From JAZDKP01 sp043802925 (GTDB taxonomy: Bacteria > Fibrobacterota > OXYB2-FULL-49-7 > JAEUSG01): a DNA stretch of 11,815 nucleotides. The stretch is from the NCBI GenBank assembly GCA_043802925.1, contig JAZDKP010000114.1, forward strand, positions 1 to 11,815. The letters are read 5' to 3'. The position numbers and the translations under genes were made by a program. Below, piece after piece: positions 1 through 6,978 of the stretch (position 1 is the stretch's first letter; every line of letters begins with the position of its first letter). A model generated the notes under the pieces. The model did not search any database and was not told where the DNA came from. It worked only from the letters and a program-made list of their open reading frames with translations.

Positions 1-42
1 TGTCAGCGCCATTTTAACAAAAGAATTGTGTATACTGTGCCT

Positions 43-78
43 CGAGCACGAATAGCAGGTTTTTCGCTCGTTCCGAGC
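43..78 (+). promoter_or_regulatory. Possible alternative hairpins in the ddl-alr leader
   Basis: Positions 1-183 before ddl hold no long gene. Within them GCTCG (66-70) can pair with CGAGC just downstream (74-78, loop TTC). It can instead pair with CGAGC upstream (43-47), where GAA (50-52) also pairs with TTC (63-65) and AC is bulged. The two stems share a strand and exclude each other, as attenuators and translational switches do. The structure sits directly before the Shine-Dalgarno-like AAGGAA (85-90) of a short ORF. A weak -10-like TATACT lies at 31-36 without a convincing -35. The pairings are seen in the sequence; the regulatory role is inference. Stems of five pairs can arise by chance. 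Confidence 0.3.
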
Positions 79-93
79 CTGGACAAGGAAAAT

Positions 94-168
94 ATGAAAG
101 GTAGCATTACCTTACCCTTGACGCCCACTCATAGCAGGGGGAAAGGGGGTGAGTTCGCTTATGAATAA
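94..168 (+). CDS. Short leader ORF (24 codons) upstream of ddl
   Basis: An ATG at 94, preceded by AAGGAA at 85-90, opens a 24-codon frame that ends at TAA 166-168, 15 bases before the ddl start. It has a visible ribosome binding site while ddl does not, so ddl could be translated by reinitiation or coupling. The frame is the same as that of ddl and is interrupted by this single TAA. Residues are Pro/Thr/Gly/Lys-rich with no domain. Much of the ORF overlaps a hairpin-forming repeat-like stretch (111-153), so its coding look may be accidental. I do not recognise the peptide. Confidence 0.3.
   Translation: MKGSITLPLTPTHSRGKGGEFAYE
111..153 (+). repeat. Imperfect inverted repeat, REP-like, in the ddl leader
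   Basis: CTTACCCTT (111-119) can pair with AAGGGGGTGAG (143-153), allowing one bulged G and G-T wobbles, and CCC (124-126) can pair inside with the G-run at 137-141. C-rich and G-rich arms ending in GTGAG resemble dispersed intergenic elements found in many bacteria, but only one copy is visible here. No T-run follows, so it is not an intrinsic terminator. It overlaps most of the short leader ORF and could affect ribosome access to ddl. Confidence 0.3.
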
Positions 169-183
169 ATTATATTTTCAACC

Positions 184-1191
184 ATGGTATACTCCTTCCT
201 CCACGGTCCGCTCTACCGCCAGCTCAAACAAAAGCGTATCGGTGTGCTCATGGGCGGCCGTTCCGCGGAGCGCGAGGTCTCGCTTATGTCGGGCCGGGGC
301 GTGCTTTCGGCCCTCAAGCGCATGGGTTTCAGCACCGTGGGCATCGACGCGGTCCTGGGGGTTGAACGGAAGCTGGTGAAGGAGAAAATCGACATCGCCT
401 TCCTCGCACTTCACGGTCGCTGGGGCGAGGACGGCACGGTGCAGGGGTTGCTTGAGTTCATGAACATTCCCTACACCGGGTCTGGCGTTCACGCCTCGGC
501 GCTTGCCATGAACAAAATTTCCTCCAAGCGCATCTTTCAGGCGGTCGGCATCCCCACACCCGCGTTCGTCACTCTCGACCTCTCCGGCGATTTGGCGGCG
601 GAGGCCGACAAGTCCGGAAAGGCACTGGGGTTTCCGCTTTTCATCAAACCCTATAACGAAGGGTCCAGCATCGGTTGTCATATTGCCCGGAACAAAGCGG
701 AACTCGTCAAGGCCATGCGCCTGGAAAAGGCGACCTATCCGCGCATGTTCGCGGAAAAGTTCATCCAGGGAAAGGAACTGACGGTGGGTGTTCTCGAACG
801 CGACCGCGACCGGCTGGTGCTGCCGGTGCTTGAACTTTCGCCCAAGAGCGCCTTTTACGACTACAAAGCCAAATACACGGACGGGTTAACGGATTTCATT
901 TTTCCGGCGGACATCAGTGCCCGCGCCGAAGCCAAGGTCAAACAGCTCACGCTGGCCGTGCACGAGGCCCTGAATTGTCACGGATTTTCCCGGACGGATT
1001 TCATCCTTGAAAAAAGAACCGGAAGGCTATGGGTGCTTGAACTCAACACCCTGCCGGGTCTCACGGCTCTGTCCGACATCCCGGCCGAGGCGCGCGCCGC
1101 GGGTATCACGTACGACGAACTTGTTTTCCACATCCTGTGTTCCAGCCTCACCATCCGGCGCAGCATGAAGCAGGCCGTCTATTATGATTGA
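184..1191 (+). CDS. ddl: D-alanine--D-alanine ligase
   Basis: An ATP-grasp ligase that joins two D-alanines in the cytoplasm to make the dipeptide used by MurF in peptidoglycan synthesis. The 335 residues carry the family hallmarks in order: GGRSAEREVSL (24-34) with the catalytic-type Glu30, HGRWGEDG (78-85), YTGSG (97-101), the ATP-grasp segment FIKPYNEGSSIG (153-164), YDYKAKY (225-231) in the omega-loop, and the metal-binding RTDFIL (270-275) and LELNTLPG (285-292). The family usually starts a few residues before the GGRS motif. ATG 184 gives about 16 extra residues but is the only ATG in frame, since TAA 166-168 closes the frame upstream. No Shine-Dalgarno precedes it. A -10-like TATATT (171-176) lies 7 bases before the ATG, so a leaderless message or coupling to the short upstream ORF are both open. 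The gene overlaps alr by 8 bases, so the two D-alanine enzymes are made together. Confidence 0.96.
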   Translation: MVYSFLHGPLYRQLKQKRIGVLMGGRSAEREVSLMSGRGVLSALKRMGFSTVGIDAVLGVERKLVKEKIDIAFLALHGRWGEDGTVQGLLEFMNIPYTGSGVHASALAMNKISSKRIFQAVGIPTPAFVTLDLSGDLAAEADKSGKALGFPLFIKPYNEGSSIGCHIARNKAELVKAMRLEKATYPRMFAEKFIQGKELTVGVLERDRDRLVLPVLELSPKSAFYDYKAKYTDGLTDFIFPADISARAEAKVKQLTLAVHEALNCHGFSRTDFILEKRTGRLWVLELNTLPGLTALSDIPAEARAAGITYDELVFHILCSSLTIRRSMKQAVYYD

Positions 1192-2344
1192 CAAACTCGG
1201 CACCAAATGGATCGAAATCGATCTGGACGCGCTCAAGCACAACCTGCGCGCCATCCAGAAGCGCGTGGCCCCGGCCGGCGTCATCGCGGTCATCAAGGCC
1301 GACGCTTATGGCCACGGTGCCGTGGAGGTCGCTCAGGCCGCTGAAAAATGCGGGATTCGCATCTTCGCGGTGTCCTGTCTGGAAGAAGCCATTGAGCTTC
1401 GGCGCGCCTTCTTCAACCGTGAAATCCTTGTGTTCGGCTCACTCCCTGAAAGCCAGGTCTGTGATATCGTTAATTATGGGCTGACCCCTTCCCTCTGCAC
1501 GCTCGAGTTCGCCCGCGCCCTTTCAATTTATGCGGCCAAACGCAAAAAAACCGTCAAGGTCCATGTGTGCGTCGATACGGGCATGGGGCGTGTGGGGCCT
1601 TATTATACCGAGGCTGTTGCGTTCATTCGAAAAGTCGCGGTGCTGAAAAACCTGAAACTCGAAGGGCTCTATTCCCATTTTTCAACATCGGACGACGATG
1701 CGTCGTTCGCGCAGCTGCAGAAAGGGCGCTTTGATAGTTTGCTGGCAGGCCTGAAAAAGTGCGGCATCCGTTTCCCGCTCGTGCATCTTGCCAACAGCGG
1801 CGGCGTTCTTAACGTACCGGGCAGCCGGTATCACGCGGTCCGGACCGGGCTTATCATGTACGGCATTTATCCCTCTCCCCGGCGCAAAGACTATCCGGAA
1901 CTCAAGAACGTATTTTCACTCAAGACGCGTGTGGCCTACGTCCGGCATGTTCCCCAGGGGTTCAGTGTCGGTTACGGGCGTAAGTATGTCACGGCACATG
2001 CCACGGACATTATCACCCTTCCGGTGGGCTATGCCGACGGGTTTCCCCGTAAATTCACCAACAAAGGCCAGGTGCTCATCAATGGCAGGCGGCTGCCGGT
2101 GGTCGGGTCCGTGTGCATGGACATGATTATGGTGGATGCCGGAAAAAATTCGCGTATCAAAATAGGGGAGGTCGCCGTGCTGGTGGGCCGCCAAGGAAAA
2201 GAAGCCATTACGGTCTACGACATGGCGCGCGACCTTGAGACCATCCCCTACGAAGTCATCTGTGTGCTGGGTAAACGGCTGACGCGGGTTTACATCAAGG
2301 ACCGCCGCGTCGTGGAAGTAAAGCGGATGATACCGGAGTTCTAA
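1184..2344 (+). CDS. alr: Alanine racemase
   Basis: A PLP enzyme that interconverts L- and D-alanine, feeding D-alanine to the ligase encoded just upstream. The 386 residues match the usual length. The N-terminal barrel holds KADAYGHG (38-45) with the PLP lysine Lys38, and VDTGMGRVG (130-138) follows. The catalytic tyrosine of the C-terminal domain lies in SVGYGR (Tyr264), followed by LPVGYADGFPR (279-289) and GSVCMDMIMVD (308-318). Both catalytic residues are therefore present. ATG 1184 lies inside the end of ddl and gives a typical N-terminus, with WIEIDLDAL at 9-17. The stop lies only 24 bases from the stop of the convergent MCE gene, with no clear terminator hairpin between them. Biosynthetic and catabolic racemases cannot be told apart by sequence here, but the ddl neighbour argues for the cell-wall role. 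Confidence 0.97.
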   Translation: MIDKLGTKWIEIDLDALKHNLRAIQKRVAPAGVIAVIKADAYGHGAVEVAQAAEKCGIRIFAVSCLEEAIELRRAFFNREILVFGSLPESQVCDIVNYGLTPSLCTLEFARALSIYAAKRKKTVKVHVCVDTGMGRVGPYYTEAVAFIRKVAVLKNLKLEGLYSHFSTSDDDASFAQLQKGRFDSLLAGLKKCGIRFPLVHLANSGGVLNVPGSRYHAVRTGLIMYGIYPSPRRKDYPELKNVFSLKTRVAYVRHVPQGFSVGYGRKYVTAHATDIITLPVGYADGFPRKFTNKGQVLINGRRLPVVGSVCMDMIMVDAGKNSRIKIGEVAVLVGRQGKEAITVYDMARDLETIPYEVICVLGKRLTRVYIKDRRVVEVKRMIPEF

Positions 2345-2368
2345 CTCACCCCCCGATTGGATTGTAAT

Positions 2369-3271
2369 CTAGAAGAAATACACCTTAAGGCCCACGCCGT
2401 CCTCTTTCATGATGCCGACGAGCACCCGGACCTGACGGATGAGCTTGAGCAGTTTTTCGCGCGAATCCTTGTCCTGAATCAGCTTGCCGATGCGGTTGTC
2501 GCCGCGGGACGTGGCGTCCACATAGCGCGTGAGTTCGTCAATGAGGGGTTCGAGCTTGACAAGCAGCGCCGCAGCGGATTTGGCCATGGCATCGGCCTTG
2601 CGGATGCCGGACCGCGCATCGGGGAGGAGCGTTTGGACCTGAGTGCGCGTTTCCCGCATGAAGCCGGCTGAGAAGTCCACGAAACCGTTGATACTCTTTT
2701 CCTTGCTTATCACCATGGCTTCGAGCTGACGGCTTGCCTGGTCAAGACCGCGCAGGATTTTCCAGTACTGGGTGATGAAGAGCGTGTCGTTGAGCGAGTC
2801 CTTGGCGGAATACTCCCGGAGCAGGGTAAAGAGATCGTCCACGATGACCCGGAGCGTGTCGGCGCTGCGGATGCCTTCTGCGATACCCTGGTTAAAGACC
2901 GCGAAGAGCGGTACGCTGTCGGGCAGCACGGTGTCGGACGCGCCGAGGTCGAGGTAGAGCCCGCGGTCGCCCATGAGGCTCGCGTCCTTGTTGAGCAGGT
3001 AGTAGTCCTTGCGGATGATAAACTCGCGCTGCATGCGCAGGGTGAGTTTCGCCTGGTTGTTCTCCCTGGAAATGGCCCACACTTTGCCGGCTTCGAGGCC
3101 GTGCACCTTCACCGGATTTTCAATCTTGAGGTTCCCGATGTCGTCGGCATAGGCTGTACGGTAGTAGATGCCGTGATATTGCGTGAAATAGACGTAGGAG
3201 GAAAAGCACGCCAGGAATACCAGGAGCGCCAAGAGTGAAATGTAACCGATGGTCCGATTGGCAAGAAACAT
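2369..3271 (-). CDS. MCE/MlaD-domain membrane-anchored protein
   Basis: Probably an envelope lipid-transport component: MCE proteins bind lipids in the periplasm as substrate-binding partners of ABC systems. The 300 residues begin with one membrane segment (about 8-29) and no cleavage site, so the protein is likely N-in with a periplasmic body. Residues 35-112 look like an MCE domain, with ADDIGNLKIENPVKVHGLEAG at its start (42-62) and MGDRGLYLDLG (100-110) near its end. The remaining part is helical and charged, with no further domain recognised, and ends in aromatic residues (VYFF). It is last in the rho cluster, 18 bases after the TlpA-like gene. No MlaE permease or MlaF ATPase gene is visible, so partners would be encoded elsewhere. 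The ATG has no good Shine-Dalgarno. The family call rests on the domain pattern alone. Confidence 0.8.
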   Translation of the reverse strand: MFLANRTIGYISLLALLVFLACFSSYVYFTQYHGIYYRTAYADDIGNLKIENPVKVHGLEAGKVWAISRENNQAKLTLRMQREFIIRKDYYLLNKDASLMGDRGLYLDLGASDTVLPDSVPLFAVFNQGIAEGIRSADTLRVIVDDLFTLLREYSAKDSLNDTLFITQYWKILRGLDQASRQLEAMVISKEKSINGFVDFSAGFMRETRTQVQTLLPDARSGIRKADAMAKSAAALLVKLEPLIDELTRYVDATSRGDNRIGKLIQDKDSREKLLKLIRQVRVLVGIMKEDGVGLKVYFF

Positions 3272-3289
3272 GGGGAAGAAGGCGGACGC

Positions 3290-4027
3290 CTACTCCAGGC
3301 CCCAGTGGGCCTTCATGACGGACTGGATTTCAATCTTCAGCTGATTGAGTTCCTCGGGTGAGAGCCCCGTTTCGCGCAGCACGCTCTCCTCGGTCCGGCC
3401 CGAGAGAAGAAGGTTGACTGCGGTCAGCTTTTTTCCGCTGATACCTATGTTTTGCGGGGTAGGTGCCGGAGCTGCGGCCGGAGTCGCGCTGCTGCGTATG
3501 GCAAAGACCTTTTCCTTGAGCAGTTCAGCGAGGTCAAGCCCGGGCGGGAGTCCGTCGAGGTTCTGGTAGCGGACGTTGCCTTCTTTGTCAAGAATGAAGA
3601 GCGAGGGCAGCATTTTGACGCCGTACTTTTCCATGGCCTTGCGGTAGCGGTCGTGCAGGACAAGTTGTTCCATTTTCATCTGCTGGCGGAACGCGGCCAC
3701 GGCCTCGGGGCCCACGGTGTCGATGCTGACAAAGATGACCTTGACGTCGTCTCCGGCGGTTTTGGCGTAGGCCTCGAGTTGCGGGATTTCGTGGCGGCAG
3801 GGCACGCAATAGGTGGCCATGAAACTCACGATCGTGATGGAACGCTTGCTTTTGCGGGGGTTGCGGGCCTGGCCGCAGAAGTCGCGCAGGCTGACGCGCT
3901 CATCGTCAAGACCCGGCAGCATGAAGGGCGGAGCGGGCGTTCCGTCGGGAATGATCGGGATGACTCTTTCCGCGCGCGCCGGGGCGAAGAGGCCCAGGCC
4001 GAGAAGCAGAAGCAGCAGTGTTTTCAT
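3290..4027 (-). CDS. Exported TlpA/ResA-like thioredoxin with C-terminal helical tail
   Basis: A periplasmic thiol-disulfide oxidoreductase. I chose ATG 4027, not the in-frame ATG at 4063. It overlaps the hisH stop as ATGA and yields a clean signal peptide: MKT, a run of leucines, then a cut after APARA (residue 19). The 245-residue product has a redoxin/TlpA domain (about 27-175) with the active site CVPC (Cys74, Cys77) in ATYCVPCRHE and the cis-proline at MLPS (Pro141). An extra Cys51 lies in the insertion FCGQARNPRK. An Ala/Pro linker (about 181-191) leads to a helical tail (197-240) patterned like a helix-turn-helix, which is odd for an exported protein. TlpA-type proteins usually reduce cytochrome c maturation or other envelope targets; the substrate here is unknown. 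The next gene encodes an MCE protein, also in the envelope. Confidence 0.85.
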   Translation of the reverse strand: MKTLLLLLLGLGLFAPARAERVIPIIPDGTPAPPFMLPGLDDERVSLRDFCGQARNPRKSKRSITIVSFMATYCVPCRHEIPQLEAYAKTAGDDVKVIFVSIDTVGPEAVAAFRQQMKMEQLVLHDRYRKAMEKYGVKMLPSLFILDKEGNVRYQNLDGLPPGLDLAELLKEKVFAIRSSATPAAAPAPTPQNIGISGKKLTAVNLLLSGRTEESVLRETGLSPEELNQLKIEIQSVMKAHWGLE

Positions 4028-4653
4028 GAGGGGAAAATACGATTCCGCGCCTGGAATTTGCAAAAGTTATCGATGAGGCAGAGGCCCGCCTTCTGGCTCT
4101 TTTCCGGATGGAACTGCACGCCGAACACGGTTCCCCGGGCCACTGCGCTGGCGTAGGGGATTCCGTAATCCGTGAGGCCGGCTGTATGGGAGGGGTCCTT
4201 GGGTGCGGGATAATAGGAGTGGACGAAGTAAAAGTCCGCGTTGTCCGGGATGCCTTGGAAAAGCGCTTTGCCTGAGGGCTGAATTGCCACCTGGTTCCAG
4301 CCTATCTGTGGGACCTTGAGTTCCCCGGTAAAACGCACCACCCGGCCGGGGATGAGGTTGAGTCCGGCATGGCGTCCCTTTTCTTCGCCCTCGGTGAAAA
4401 GCAGCTGCATGCCCACGCAAATGCCCAGGAGGGGGACGCCTTTTTCAGCCCTTTCGAGCAGCGGGGCATCGAGACCCCGGGCGCGGAGGTTGCGGTTGCA
4501 GTCGCCGAACGCACCCACACCCGGAAGCACGAGTTTATCGGCCACGAGAATATCGGCTGCGGTGGTGACGATGCGGGTGTCGGGCTCAAAACGTTCAAAG
4601 GCCTTTTGTACGGAACGCAGGTTGCCCATTCCGTAATCGATGATGGCGATCAT
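4024..4653 (-). CDS. hisH: Imidazole glycerol phosphate synthase subunit HisH
   Basis: The glutaminase half of imidazole glycerol phosphate synthase. It releases ammonia from glutamine and passes it to HisF in histidine synthesis, which links to purine synthesis through AICAR. The 209 residues match the family length. They begin IDYGMGNLRSV (5-15), carry PGVGAFGD (44-51) and the nucleophile Cys79 in GICVGMQLLF, and end with the triad partners His182 and Glu184 in QFHPEKSQ. All three catalytic residues are present, so the gene looks functional. HisF is not encoded in this window, so hisH is split from the usual his cluster. The gene overlaps proC upstream and the TlpA-like gene downstream by 4-base ATGA junctions, implying coupled translation. 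Confidence 0.96.
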   Translation of the reverse strand: MIAIIDYGMGNLRSVQKAFERFEPDTRIVTTAADILVADKLVLPGVGAFGDCNRNLRARGLDAPLLERAEKGVPLLGICVGMQLLFTEGEEKGRHAGLNLIPGRVVRFTGELKVPQIGWNQVAIQPSGKALFQGIPDNADFYFVHSYYPAPKDPSHTAGLTDYGIPYASAVARGTVFGVQFHPEKSQKAGLCLIDNFCKFQARNRIFPS

Positions 4654-5447
4654 TGGCCGAGTTCTTTGGAACGGCGCACGGCCGCGGCCACGGCTTCGGA
4701 GAGCGCGGCCTTGAAATCAAGGCGTTGAAGGACTTCGAGGGCCGCCTGGGTGGTGCCGCCGGGGGAGGTCACTTTTTTGCGGAGCGCCTCGGGCGCCTCG
4801 CCGGTTTCTTCGAGGAGCGTGAGCGCGCCCCGTACCGTCTGGAGCACGACCGCGAGCGCGTCCTCGTCCGAAAAGCCCTGGGCCCTGGCCGCTTCGACCA
4901 GCCCTTCGACGAAGTGGAAGACGTAGGCGGGCCCGGAGCCCGAGACCGCGGTCACGGCGTCCATCATGGACTCCTCCACGGTGATGACCTCGCCCACGCA
5001 GTCAAAGAGCCGTTCGGCCGCGTCGAGGCTTTCGGGGCCCCCGCCGCAGAGCGCGGTGAACCCCTCGTCCACAAGCGCGGGCGTGTTGGGCATGGCGCGC
5101 ACGATGTCGACGCGCGCCGCGATGCCGTCGCGGATTTTACGGATGGGGGTGCCGGCGAGAATGGAAATGAGGAGCTGCCCATCGCGGAAAAGGCCGGCCG
5201 AATCCGTGAGGAATTGGGATAACCCCTGGGGCTTGATGGCCAGGACCGCGATGTCCGCCTCCGCGAGCCCTTTGGCAAGCGATACGGCTGCACGGGTCCC
5301 GGTCTCTTTTGCCAGGGCCGCGGCTTTGGGCGCATCGATATCGAATACGGACAGCCCGCTGAGTTCGAGCGCCTGCCAGCCCTGGGCCAGCGCGGCGCCC
5401 ATGTTTCCGCAGCCGATGAGTAGCACCCGTTTGCGTGCGAGGTCCAT
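4650..5447 (-). CDS. proC: Pyrroline-5-carboxylate reductase
   Basis: The last step of proline synthesis, reducing pyrroline-5-carboxylate to proline with NAD(P)H. The 265 residues match the usual length of about 270. A Rossmann fold opens with IGCGNMG (11-17), followed by IKPQ (71-74), RAMPNTPA (117-124), and the C-terminal dimer and active-site signatures AVSGSGPAYVF (167-177) and VTSPGGTTQAAL (226-237). The start ATG 5447 is supported by TAAGGGCG, where the rho stop codon TAA overlaps the Shine-Dalgarno, with a spacing of about 8 bases. It lies 10 bases after rho and overlaps hisH by 4 bases, so it belongs to the rho transcription unit. Nothing is missing or broken. Confidence 0.96.
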   Translation of the reverse strand: MDLARKRVLLIGCGNMGAALAQGWQALELSGLSVFDIDAPKAAALAKETGTRAAVSLAKGLAEADIAVLAIKPQGLSQFLTDSAGLFRDGQLLISILAGTPIRKIRDGIAARVDIVRAMPNTPALVDEGFTALCGGGPESLDAAERLFDCVGEVITVEESMMDAVTAVSGSGPAYVFHFVEGLVEAARAQGFSDEDALAVVLQTVRGALTLLEETGEAPEALRKKVTSPGGTTQAALEVLQRLDFKAALSEAVAAAVRRSKELGQ

Positions 5448-5457
5448 ATCAACGCCC

Positions 5458-6978
5458 TTACTTGTTCATGGACGCGAGGAACTCGCGGTTGGTTTTGCAC
5501 GAACCCATGCGGTCGATGAGGAATTCAATGGCTTCGAGGGGCGTGAGGTCCTGCATGTATTTGCGAAGGATGCCCACGCGATTGACCTCCTCGGGTGTGA
5601 GCAGGCGTTCTTCTTTCCGTGTTCCGCTTTTGTTGATGTCAATGGCCGGGTATATGCGGCGGTTGCTGATTTGACGGTCGAGTACCAGCTCGTTGTTGCC
5701 CGTGCCCTTGAACTCCTCAAAAATGACCTCGTCCATGCGGCTGCCGGTTTCGATGAGCGCGGTGCCTATGATTGTGAGGCTGCCGCCGTGCTCGATGTTG
5801 CGTGCCGCGCCAAAGAAACGCTTGGGCTTTTGCAGGGCCGTGGAATCGACGCCGCCCGACAGAATTTTGCCGGAGTGGGGCACCACGTTATTGTAGGCGC
5901 GCGCGAGGCGGGTGATGGAGTCGAGCAGGATGACCACGTCATTTTTGTGTTCCACAAGGCGTTTGGCGCGCTCAATGACGATTTCGGCAATCTGGGTGTG
6001 CCGGTCCGGTGGCTCGTCGAAGGTGGAGGCGATGACTTCGGCCTTGACCTGGCGCCGGAACTCGGTGACTTCTTCGGGCCGCTCGTCGATGAGCAGGATC
6101 ATGAGCCGCACCTCGGGATGGTTGTGCACGATGGCGTTGGCGATGTTCTGCAGGAGTACGGTTTTGCCCGCGCGCGGAGGCGCCACGATGAGGCCGCGCT
6201 GTCCCTTGCCGAGCGGGGTGAGCAGGTTGATGATGCGCGTGGAGAGCTCCTTTTCGCGGAACTCAAGGTTGAGCCGCTGGTCCGGGAAAAGCGGGGTGAG
6301 CGCGTCAAAGGCGATTTTCTTTTTGCATTCCTCGGGGTTTTCGTAATTGATGTGCGACACGCGGAGCAGCGCAAAGTACCGTTCGGGTTCTTTGGGCGGG
6401 CGGATTTGGCCGCCCACGGTATCGCCGGTGCGGAGGTTGAACCGTTTGATTTGCGAGGGCGACACGTAGATGTCGTCGGAACCGGCGAGGTAGTCGTGGT
6501 CGGGTGAGCGGAGGAAGCCGAAGCCGTCGGGCATGATATCGAGCACGCCTTCGGCGCTGATTTGCCCGTTCTTGTTGGACTGCGCCTCAAGGATTTTATA
6601 GATGAGGGACTGCTTTTTCATGGAGCGGCTGTCCTGGATATCCAGCTGGAGCGCCAGAGTCAGCAGCTCCTCCATGGACTTGGCCTTGAGGTCCGTCAGG
6701 TTGAGGTAGGTGCCGCTTTCGGGTGTGGCGGTCGCGGTTACGGCAGCTGCGACAGTCGTGACCGTCGTGACAGCTGCATCCGCTGCGACAACCGGAGCGG
6801 ACGTACCGTTTTCGATAACGATGCCCAAGTCGGGCGGCGGCGGGGGTGCAATGTCCATGTCAGGATCCTTGCGGAAGGCGGGGCCGGGGTTGTCCTCTGA
6901 CGTGGGCCGGAACGGGTCTTGGGCCGCGGTTTCATCCTGCTGGCGGTCAGCGGCGCGCCGGATTCGTGTGTTTGCCAT
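5458..6978 (-). CDS. rho: Transcription termination factor Rho with long N-terminal tail
   Basis: A hexameric RNA-dependent ATPase/helicase that ends transcription. The 506 residues exceed the roughly 419 of E. coli Rho because of an added N-terminal tail of about 90 residues. The Rho core begins near 92 (LNLTDLKAKSMEEL), with the cold-shock-like RNA-binding fold around DGFGFLRSPD (151-160) and DDIYVSPSQIKRFNLRTGD (168-186). The Walker A loop is APPRAGKT (266-273, Lys272), Walker B is VILLDSITR (349-357), and the secondary RNA-binding Q/R-loop region is at LSGGVDSTALQKPK (373-386). The tail is acidic and proline-rich, with PPPPP at 45-49, then Ala/Thr/Val-rich low complexity (61-88), and is likely disordered. 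ATG 6978 is the farthest plausible start. AAAGGG lies 12 bases upstream, which is rather far. Rho heads a cluster with proC, hisH, tlpA-like and MCE genes, and its long leader suggests autoregulation. Confidence 0.97.
   Translation of the reverse strand: MANTRIRRAADRQQDETAAQDPFRPTSEDNPGPAFRKDPDMDIAPPPPPDLGIVIENGTSAPVVAADAAVTTVTTVAAAVTATATPESGTYLNLTDLKAKSMEELLTLALQLDIQDSRSMKKQSLIYKILEAQSNKNGQISAEGVLDIMPDGFGFLRSPDHDYLAGSDDIYVSPSQIKRFNLRTGDTVGGQIRPPKEPERYFALLRVSHINYENPEECKKKIAFDALTPLFPDQRLNLEFREKELSTRIINLLTPLGKGQRGLIVAPPRAGKTVLLQNIANAIVHNHPEVRLMILLIDERPEEVTEFRRQVKAEVIASTFDEPPDRHTQIAEIVIERAKRLVEHKNDVVILLDSITRLARAYNNVVPHSGKILSGGVDSTALQKPKRFFGAARNIEHGGSLTIIGTALIETGSRMDEVIFEEFKGTGNNELVLDRQISNRRIYPAIDINKSGTRKEERLLTPEEVNRVGILRKYMQDLTPLEAIEFLIDRMGSCKTNREFLASMNK

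Noticed and set aside
1..12. ATG on the minus strand at 12-10 that could begin a divergent gene leaving the window
   Set aside because: Only four codons are visible, with no Shine-Dalgarno, so nothing can be supported.
149..379. A 76-codon frame overlapping the start of ddl
   Set aside because: It lies in a different frame over a well-supported ligase and has Ser/Arg-rich shadow composition.
2355..2369. GATT...AATC as a terminator between alr and the MCE gene
   Set aside because: A four-pair AT-rich stem with no following T-run is too weak.
4024..4040. T TTC CCC at the hisH/tlpA overlap as a frameshift site
   Set aside because: It fits the X XXY YYZ form and the -1 frame leads into the TlpA-like gene, but efficient sites need A or T in the second triplet, and a fusion would bury the signal peptide.
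4028..4063. Longer start of the TlpA-like gene at 4063
   Set aside because: It would add 12 residues before a clear signal peptide and overlap hisH by 40 bases; the ATGA overlap at 4027 fits better.
3452..4156. A 234-codon plus-strand frame antisense to the TlpA-like gene and hisH
   Set aside because: Both sense genes carry intact catalytic motifs; the antisense frame shows none and has no ribosome binding site worth noting.
4966..6507. A 513-codon open frame on the plus strand, antisense to rho and proC
   Set aside because: It mirrors the GC-rich codons of two well-supported genes, has no family motif, and has a composition typical of an antisense shadow.
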